In this document: positions 7,301-11,369 of the stretch, piece by piece
Position numbering within the stretch: position 1 is the first letter of the stretch
Layout of the letters: each line of letters begins with the position of its first letter
Program-made: the position numbers and the translations under genes
Notes under the pieces: generated by a model
Seen by the model: only the letters and a program-made list of their open reading frames with translations
Told to the model about the DNA's origin: nothing
Database searches by the model: none
Assembly (NCBI GenBank): GCA_016191795.1
Contig: JACPVK010000414.1
Location: 1 to 11,369, forward strand
Reading direction: 5' to 3'
Origin: Gammaproteobacteria bacterium
GTDB taxonomy: Bacteria > Pseudomonadota > Gammaproteobacteria > SZUA-229
Length of the DNA: 11,369 nucleotides

Positions 7301-8230
7301 AGAGAGCAGGTGATACAGTTTTTTGCCAGGCCAATGCCCGCCGGTTTGCCGATGCAAACCATGCGTGCAACGCTGGGTGTGGAAGATAACAAGACGATTC
7401 CTATTTTGCGAAACCCTGCCAAAACAGATACTCATTCCGAAGCAGTATTTTATTTTCCCGGTTGTGGCTCCGAGCGTTTGTTTAGTCAGATTGGTCAGGC
7501 GACATTGGCGTGGCTGTATGAACTGGGCATACAAACCGTTTTGCCTCCGGGTTATTTATGTTGCGGCTATCCGCAAACATCTTCGGGGGATATCGAAAAA
7601 GGTCAGAAAATTACGACGGCCAATCGCGTGCTGTTCCATCGCATGGCAAACACGCTTAATTATCTCGATATAAAGACCGTTGTGGTGTCCTGTGGGACCT
7701 GTATGGATCAGTTATTAAAGTATCAGTTCGAACAGATTTTCCCCGGCTGTCGATTGTTAGATATTCATGAATTCATGATGGAAAAAGGCGTGACAATGGA
7801 AGGCGTTAAGGGTGTGCAATACCTTTATCATGAACCCTGTCACACACCCATGAAACAATATGATTCGATTAAGGTGGCGTCGACATTAACCGGCACCGAT
7901 GTCAAATTATCTGATCGGTGTTGTGGCGAAGCAGGCACTTTTGCGATTTCGCGTCCGGATGTGGCAGCGCAGGTTAAATATCGTAAGCAGCAGGAATTAC
8001 AAAAAGATATCCATCAATTAACCGGTAACGATAAAGCCATAAAGGGTAATGTAAAAATGCTGACGTCGTGTCCGGCCTGTCAGCAGGGGTTGATGCGCTA
8101 TGGCGAAGATACCGGCATGGAAGTGGATTATATTGTCGTTGAGCTCGCCAAACACAAACTGGGTGCCGACTGGCAACAGAAATTCACAACGGCTGTGAAG
8201 AATGGCGGAATTGAAAAGGTGTTGTTGTGA
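4388..8230 (+). CDS. Giant FAD-linked oxidase / Fe-S oxidoreductase fusion (DUF3683-type)
   Basis: A 1280-residue single-chain 2-hydroxyacid dehydrogenase, equivalent to GlcD fused to GlcF. Residues 1 to about 150 are an N-terminal region I believe corresponds to DUF3683/DUF3400. An FAD-binding domain follows, with RGGGTGYTGGA at 195-205 and DPTSQDASTIGGNIAMNAGG near 265-285. The flavin-oxidase C-terminal domain carries HMHAGDGNVH (688-697) and SGEHGIG (732-738). Two 4Fe-4S motifs come next: Cys811/814/817/821 and Cys873/876/879/883 (CTICHRCLAPCP). Two CCG domains end the protein, with CCG at 1058-1060 and 1178-1180, HEPC at 1148-1151 and SCPACQQG near 1227. E. coli YdiJ, a related D-2-hydroxyglutarate dehydrogenase, is about 1018 residues and lacks the long N-terminus. 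The substrate here is unknown (D-lactate, glycolate or D-2-hydroxyglutarate are candidates). There is no signal peptide or membrane helix, so it is probably cytoplasmic at the membrane face. The ribosome site is weak. Confidence 0.93.
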   Translation: MTTQSSRIREIPYNYTSFSDREIVIRFLGEPTWELLNVLRGERRTGHSARMLFEVLGDMWVITRNPFIQDDLLENKKRRRLLVSALHHRLDQIVARAAGNEKALQLEAQARAAVNRFSDWFETQHALRQKARHVFGRVTRHDNIDYSGIARVSHVTDATDWRVEFPFVVLTPDSEAEIPLLVKACTELNLTIIARGGGTGYTGGAVPLYENTAVINMEKLEALSAVEQRTIPGQSKPVATVRCEAGVVTKRVSELATQHGLVFAVDPTSQDASTIGGNIAMNAGGKKAVMWGTTLDNLLSWRMVTADGNWLDVERLDHNMGKIHEPETVTFRVTRQDAKKKTPIGEAKILTFAGKSLRKEGLGKDVTDKFLGGLPGVQKEGCDGLITSAVFVLHRMPPCIRTVCLEFYGTDLRESVPAIVEIKDYLDKNPEILLSGLEHLDDRYIKAVKYSPKAARGALPKMLLIADIVGNDEKAVAEAASHVVHLANARHAEGFIAVSAEARKKFWSERARTAAIASHTNAFKINEDVVIPLHRLADYSEGIERINVEQSIANKLRLLDAIDECLQKSRQQFVKTEIESDRILGARFEAAQKTVVNVRNRWETLLAHLDDPVTSQQPVLLPAEINKIAEGDSVIRAILRYDIRVSYRREIEQPLKQIFSGHDMVAIQSKLDTVHKEILSSRLFVALHMHAGDGNVHTNIPVNSNDYAMMQQAERIVDRVMKLAVDLGGVISGEHGIGITKFQYLEPQAIEAFSRYKQEVDPQERFNRGKLQAQTGGLERAYTPSLRLLKQEAIILEESELGELNDMVANCLRCGKCKPKCTTHVPAANLLYSPRNKILASGLITEAFLYEEQTRRGISVRHFEEMNDLADHCTICHRCLAPCPVDIDFGDVTIKMRHILKMQGKRRSHIGTRLSMAFLNVSKPNTVKFMRAALIQAGYAGQRLSHTVLGLFPGLLARKRRPSATTGKPVVREQVIQFFARPMPAGLPMQTMRATLGVEDNKTIPILRNPAKTDTHSEAVFYFPGCGSERLFSQIGQATLAWLYELGIQTVLPPGYLCCGYPQTSSGDIEKGQKITTANRVLFHRMANTLNYLDIKTVVVSCGTCMDQLLKYQFEQIFPGCRLLDIHEFMMEKGVTMEGVKGVQYLYHEPCHTPMKQYDSIKVASTLTGTDVKLSDRCCGEAGTFAISRPDVAAQVKYRKQQELQKDIHQLTGNDKAIKGNVKMLTSCPACQQGLMRYGEDTGMEVDYIVVELAKHKLGADWQQKFTTAVKNGGIEKVLL

Positions 8231-8239
8231 TTCTAATGT

Positions 8240-8379
8240 AGGATGGGTGGAGCGCAGCGTAACCCATCAACAAAGTAGCAAGGTTCAAGTAGCAAGTGAC
8301 AAGTAAAAGCTTTTCCTTGCTACTTCGAACTTGCTACTTGCCACCTGTTTGATGGGTTACGCTGCGCTCCACCCATCCT
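8240..8379. mobile_element. MITE/BIME-like element with 31-bp perfect inverted repeats
   Basis: The arms at 8240-8270 and 8349-8379 are perfect 31-bp inverted copies. Each arm is itself a REP-like dyad, with GATGGGT and ACCCATC flanking a GAGCGCAGCG core. Inside, the decamer AAGTAGCAAG occurs at 8273 and 8287 on the plus strand and as its complement at 8316-8325 and 8330-8339, around a central AAAAGCTTTT. The whole can fold as one long hairpin. No protein is encoded, so it would need a transposase or RAYT in trans. It fills the convergent gap between the fusion gene and rpiA, ending 7 bp before the rpiA stop. I recall similar GATGGGTTACGCTGCGCT repeats from other gammaproteobacteria. Confidence 0.85.
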
Positions 8380-8386
8380 GCGAGAA

Positions 8387-9049
8387 TTATTTCGATAGTA
8401 CGGTTTTGGCACCATTCGGTGTGCCGAGTATCAACACATCAGCAGGGCGATTGCAGAATAACCCTACCGTTACCACGCCTGCCCACGAATTAATTTCATT
8501 TTCCATCTTAACGGGCTCCATGATGCGCAAATTGTGTACATCCAGAATGACATTGCCATTATCGGTCACAAAGTTTTCGCGCCATACCGGGCGGCCGCCC
8601 AGTTTTACAAGTTTGCGCGCGATCATGCTGCGTGCCATGGGAATGACTTCAACCGGTAACGGAAATTTACCCAGCACATCAACCAGTTTGGTTTCGTCTG
8701 CAATGCAGATGAATTTTTCGCTGGCCGCGGCAATAATTTTTTCCCGTGTCAGTGCGCCACCGCCACCCTTGATTAAATTCAGGTAGTGATCAGACTCGTC
8801 GGCACCGTCGATATATACCGGGATGTAGTCAACATTGTTCAGTTCCATGACGGGTATGCCATGTTTCTTCATGCGATCGGTTGATGCCACCGAGCTGGAA
8901 ACGGCACCCTTGATTTTGCCCTTCATGCCAGCCAGCAGGTCTATGAAGTGATTGACCGTAGAGCCGGTACCTACACCCACGAATTCATCTTGCACAACAT
9001 ACTGCATGGCAGCCTCGGCTGCTTTGCGCTTCATTTCATCTTGTGTCAT
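8387..9049 (-). CDS. rpiA: Ribose-5-phosphate isomerase A
   Basis: A 220-residue cytoplasmic enzyme interconverting ribose 5-phosphate and ribulose 5-phosphate in the non-oxidative pentose phosphate pathway. E. coli RpiA has 219 residues and aligns end to end. GTGST (27-31) binds phosphate. DGADE (81-85) supplies Asp81 and Asp84. KGGGGALTREK (94-104) holds Lys94 and the catalytic base Glu103, at the same numbers as in E. coli. The start is the ATG at 9049-9047, which begins MTQDEM as in E. coli and has GAGGAG at 9063-9058, eight bases upstream. The frame is open back to 9091, but that extension has no ribosome site. It is divergent from ilvA, with 76 bp between starts. Confidence 0.97.
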   Translation of the reverse strand: MTQDEMKRKAAEAAMQYVVQDEFVGVGTGSTVNHFIDLLAGMKGKIKGAVSSSVASTDRMKKHGIPVMELNNVDYIPVYIDGADESDHYLNLIKGGGGALTREKIIAAASEKFICIADETKLVDVLGKFPLPVEVIPMARSMIARKLVKLGGRPVWRENFVTDNGNVILDVHNLRIMEPVKMENEINSWAGVVTVGLFCNRPADVLILGTPNGAKTVLSK

Positions 9050-9078
9050 AGCACTGGCTCCTCGTGTAATTTTGCTGC

Positions 9079-9107
9079 ATGATACCTGCAACTATTCCCG
9101 GAGTCAT
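9079..9107 (-). promoter_or_regulatory. Candidate rpiA promoter
   Basis: On the minus strand, ATGACT (9107-9102) and TATCAT (9084-9079) are 17 bp apart, matching the consensus at four and five of six positions. The transcript would start near 9072, just before the GAGGAG ribosome site. It lies in the short rpiA-ilvA divergent gap. Confidence 0.4.
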
Positions 9108-9125
9108 CGCCAGTCATTGCCCCTT

Positions 9126-10640
9126 ATGCCGCAGACCTACATAAAAAGAATCCTCAGTGCACGCGTTTATGACGTAGCTATTGAATCACCCCTGGAGCGC
9201 GCTCAGCGCCTGTCCGCCCGATTACAAAACCAGATCTGGATGAAGCGCGAAGATCTGCAACCGGTGTTTTCGTTCAAATTACGCGGGGCCTATAACAAGC
9301 TGTATCAGCTATCGCGCAAGATGACCTTAAAAGGTGTGATTGCCGCATCGGCAGGCAATCATGCGCAGGGAGTGGCGCTGGCTGCATCACGTATGGGCGT
9401 ATCGGCCGTGATCGTCATGCCGCAAACCACACCACGCATCAAGGTCGATGCGGTCAGGGCGCTGGGGGCGAAAGCCGTATTGCACGGTGACACCTATGAC
9501 GAGGCCTATGAGCACGCCATGGTGCTGGCCGAGAAAGACAAGCTGGAATTTATTCATCCCTACGATGATCCGGATGTGATTGCCGGCCAGGGTACGGTAG
9601 GCGTCGAGATTCTGCGTCAGCATGCCGAAAAAATTGACGCCATTTTTATTCCCGTGGGCGGCGGCGGGCTGATCGCCGGGGTGTCGGCTTATGTGAAATA
9701 TTTACGACCTGAAACAAAAGTCATCGGCGTCGAGCCGGAAGACGCCGCCTGCCTTGCCGAGGCGCTGAAAAAAAATCGTCGGGTGGTGCTGGATCAGGTG
9801 GGAATTTTTGCAGACGGCGTAGCGGTACGACAGGTCGGCCGGGAAACTTTTCGTATTGCCAGGGAAACAGTAGATGAAGTGATTACTGTTTCAACCGATG
9901 AAATTTGTGCAGCGATAAAAGATATTTTTGATGACACACGATCGATTAACGAGCCAGCCGGTGCGCTGGGTATAGCGGGTATCAAGAAATACGTCGAGCG
10001 TACCGGGGCGACTGGTCAGAGTCTGATTGCCATTAATTCCGGCGCCAATATGAATTTCGATCGCTTGCGTCACATCGCCGAACGCGCTGATCTGGGTGAG
10101 CAACGTGAAGGTTTGATTGCCGTCACCATTCCCGAGCAACCCGGCAGTTTCCGGCGGTTCTGCAAAACCATAGGCAAACGCGGTATTACCGAATTTAATT
10201 ATCGTTATTCAGATTCGAAAACGGCGCATGTTTTTGCGGGCATTCAGTTGAGTGAAGGCGCTGCCGAGCTGGATCAGCTGGTGCAAAAACTGAAAACAGA
10301 TGGTTATCCGGTGCTCGCACTGGCCGATAATGAAATGGCAAAGCTACACATTCGTTACATGGTTGGCGGACATGCGCCGGGCGTGGATGATGAAGTGATC
10401 TATCGTTTTGAATTTCCGGAGCGCCCCGGCGCACTGTTAAATTTTTTAACTCATATCGGTACGCGCTGGAATATCAGCCTGTTTCATTACCGCAATCATG
10501 GCGCAGCGTATGGCCGGGTACTGGTAGGGTTACAGGTGGCGCTGGCAGAGCGCAAGGAACTAAAATCCTTCTTTGATAATCTGGGTTATCAGTGGTGGGA
10601 AGAAACTGAGAATCCTGCGTACAAGTTATTTCTGTCCTGA
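9126..10640 (+). CDS. ilvA: Biosynthetic threonine ammonia-lyase (threonine deaminase)
   Basis: A 504-residue PLP enzyme converting L-threonine to 2-oxobutanoate and ammonia, the first committed step to isoleucine; E. coli IlvA has 514. Lys51 in FSFKLRGAYNK is the PLP-binding lysine. SAGNHAQG (75-82) and the tetraglycine loop PVGGGGLIAG (176-185) bind the cofactor, with NSGAN at 304-308. Two ACT-like regulatory domains follow at about 327-400 (IPEQPGSF) and 422-495 (FPERPGALLNF). These mark the long, isoleucine-feedback-controlled form rather than the short catabolic TdcB. The ATG at 9126 is chosen because the protein before MPQTYIKRIL overlaps rpiA antisense. The ribosome site is poor, and TTG at 9117 is an alternative start. 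There is no leader-peptide attenuator in the 76-bp gap. Confidence 0.96.
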   Translation: MPQTYIKRILSARVYDVAIESPLERAQRLSARLQNQIWMKREDLQPVFSFKLRGAYNKLYQLSRKMTLKGVIAASAGNHAQGVALAASRMGVSAVIVMPQTTPRIKVDAVRALGAKAVLHGDTYDEAYEHAMVLAEKDKLEFIHPYDDPDVIAGQGTVGVEILRQHAEKIDAIFIPVGGGGLIAGVSAYVKYLRPETKVIGVEPEDAACLAEALKKNRRVVLDQVGIFADGVAVRQVGRETFRIARETVDEVITVSTDEICAAIKDIFDDTRSINEPAGALGIAGIKKYVERTGATGQSLIAINSGANMNFDRLRHIAERADLGEQREGLIAVTIPEQPGSFRRFCKTIGKRGITEFNYRYSDSKTAHVFAGIQLSEGAAELDQLVQKLKTDGYPVLALADNEMAKLHIRYMVGGHAPGVDDEVIYRFEFPERPGALLNFLTHIGTRWNISLFHYRNHGAAYGRVLVGLQVALAERKELKSFFDNLGYQWWEETENPAYKLFLS

Positions 10641-10660
10641 TTCTGTTAATAAAAAACCGT

Positions 10661-10735
10661 TGACGCAAAGGCGCAAAGGCCGCAAAGACAAATTTAATAT
10701 CATTATTACTTTGCGTACTTTGCGCCTTTGCGTCA
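10661..10735. repeat. Large imperfect inverted repeat between ilvA and EVE gene
   Basis: The arms at 10661-10687 and 10709-10735 are 27 bp and match at 25 positions, with an A/T-rich 21-nt loop. Each arm consists of repeats of the unit CGCAAAG (TGACGCAAAGGCGCAAAG, then one more unit), so it has both tandem and inverted symmetry. It fills the convergent gap, starting 20 bp after the ilvA stop and ending 12 bp before the stop of the opposing gene. It is unrelated in sequence to the element at 8240-8379. It may be a dispersed repeat and may help termination on both strands. Confidence 0.8.
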
Positions 10736-10747
10736 GTCTTTCGTCTT

Positions 10748-11200
10748 TCACTCCAGCCCTAAAATATATTCCCACTGCTCTTTCGATACCGGATTAATCG
10801 ATAACCGGTTGCCTTTACGCAGCAATGCCATATCGCCTAATGCATCAGCGTGTTGTTTCAATTCATCCAGCGTGATCACGCGTTTCAATTTGCGAACAAA
10901 TTTCACATCCACCATGAACCAGCGCGGATTCTCTGAATTGCTTTTCGGGTCGTAATATTTGGAATCGGGGTTTTGTGCCGTGAAATCCGGGTAGGCTTCA
11001 CGCACAATTTTCATAATGCCGGTAATGCCGATGGGGTTGGCGTTGGAGTGGTAGAAAAAAACCAAATCGCCTTTTTTCATGGCGCGTAAATTATTTCGTG
11101 CTTCGTAATTCCTTACACCGTCCCAAACAGCTTTTTTATCTTTTACCAATTGCGCCCAGGGATATTTAAAATGCTCCGATTTTACTAACCAATAATTCAT
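10748..11200 (-). CDS. EVE domain protein
   Basis: A 150-residue single-domain protein of the EVE (PUA-like) family, related to human THYN1. MNYWLVKSEHFKYPW, WDGVRNYEARNNLRAMKKGD, FFYHSNANPIGITGI, SKYYDPKS and NPRWFMVDV are the family's signature segments, and the length is normal for stand-alone members. EVE domains are thought to bind modified bases in DNA or RNA, but the role of this stand-alone form is not known. The ATG at 11200 has no clear ribosome site. It follows the stop of the upstream gene by 17 bp, so it may be translated from a shared transcript. Confidence 0.92.
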   Translation of the reverse strand: MNYWLVKSEHFKYPWAQLVKDKKAVWDGVRNYEARNNLRAMKKGDLVFFYHSNANPIGITGIMKIVREAYPDFTAQNPDSKYYDPKSNSENPRWFMVDVKFVRKLKRVITLDELKQHADALGDMALLRKGNRLSINPVSKEQWEYILGLE

Positions 11201-11217
11201 ACTTGTTATATTCTAAA

Positions 11218-11369
11218 TTAATCTAATACTTCCAGTTGATTTACACTCCATGCCTCAGGCTTAGCACTGAATAATGCTTTGGTTTTTGCCCAGGTTGTAT
11301 TAAACAGTTCCGATTTACGGTAAGCATTTAAAAACGATTCATCTTCCCAAAAGCTATAGGTAAAAAGTA
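11218..11369 (-). CDS. Probable ABM-fold (dimeric alpha-beta barrel) protein, 5' part outside window
   Basis: Only the last 49 residues are present, on the minus strand, ending in TAA at 11220-11218. The visible sequence includes TYSFWEDESFLNAYRKSELF and KTKALFSAKPEAWS. A small W-E-x-x-E-x-x-x-x-Y-R-x-S-x-L-F helix followed by a terminal strand resembles antibiotic-biosynthesis-monooxygenase-like proteins, but this is recognition by pattern from a fragment. It lies 17 bp upstream of the EVE gene in the same direction, so the two probably form an operon. Confidence 0.6.
   Translation of the reverse strand, partial: LFTYSFWEDESFLNAYRKSELFNTTWAKTKALFSAKPEAWSVNQLEVLD

Noticed and set aside
8273..8339. 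Possible CRISPR-like spaced repeats (AAGTAGCAAG)
   Set aside because: The copies are 10 bp, inverted relative to each other, and separated by 4-19 bp; there is no spacer structure or cas gene.
8331..8786. 151-residue plus-strand frame starting in the repeat element
   Set aside because: It is antisense to rpiA and starts inside the palindromic element; the composition is that of a shadow frame.
9050..9091. 14-residue extension of RpiA
   Set aside because: E. coli RpiA begins at the same MTQDE, and the strong GAGGAG site fits only the ATG at 9049.
8952..9125. N-terminal extension of the IlvA frame
   Set aside because: It runs antisense through the start of rpiA and matches no part of threonine deaminase; it is only an open frame by chance.

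Overview
The window looks like chromosomal DNA from a Gram-negative proteobacterium, most likely a gammaproteobacterium. The ribosomal proteins L13 and S9, RpiA and IlvA resemble the enterobacterial and pseudomonad proteins along their whole length. There is also an outer-membrane porin ending in Phe and a ~1280-residue FAD/Fe-S fusion of a type I associate with beta- and gammaproteobacteria. The genus cannot be fixed from sequence alone. There is no sign of phage, plasmid, CRISPR or a transposase.

Layout: (1) 1-1222, minus strand: glcF-like iron-sulfur subunit, missing only its last residues at the window edge and starting at TTG. (2) 1292-1597, plus: small thioredoxin-fold [2Fe-2S] ferredoxin, divergent from glcF. 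(3) 1598-1892: a dense non-coding stretch with a promoter, a possible ~100-nt RNA ending in a strong terminator, a 9-bp dyad and the likely rplM promoter. (4) 1893-2885: rplM, rpsI, tRNA-Gln(CUG) and a terminator, probably one transcription unit. (5) 2886-3230: porin control region with a Pho-box-like array, a sigma70-type promoter and a 14-bp palindrome. (6) 3231-4246: porin and its terminator. (7) 4388-8230: giant FAD plus 4Fe-4S plus CCG-domain dehydrogenase. (8) 8240-8379: MITE/BIME-like element with perfect 31-bp terminal inverted repeats. (9) rpiA (minus) and ilvA (plus), divergent. (10) 10661-10735: a second, unrelated large inverted repeat. (11) An EVE-domain gene and the 3' end of a probable ABM-fold gene, both on the minus strand.

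Themes: two 2-hydroxyacid-oxidase-type enzymes (GlcF and the FAD/Fe-S fusion) and a ferredoxin give the first two thirds a redox flavour, interrupted by translation genes. rpiA and ilvA are housekeeping. Both convergent gene junctions (fusion/rpiA and ilvA/EVE) are filled by big, sequence-unrelated palindromic repeats. I see no obvious new multi-gene defence or biosynthetic system. The best leads are the candidate small RNA or leader before rplM, the Pho-box-like array before the porin, the tRNA tail of the ribosomal protein operon, and the repeats at convergent junctions.
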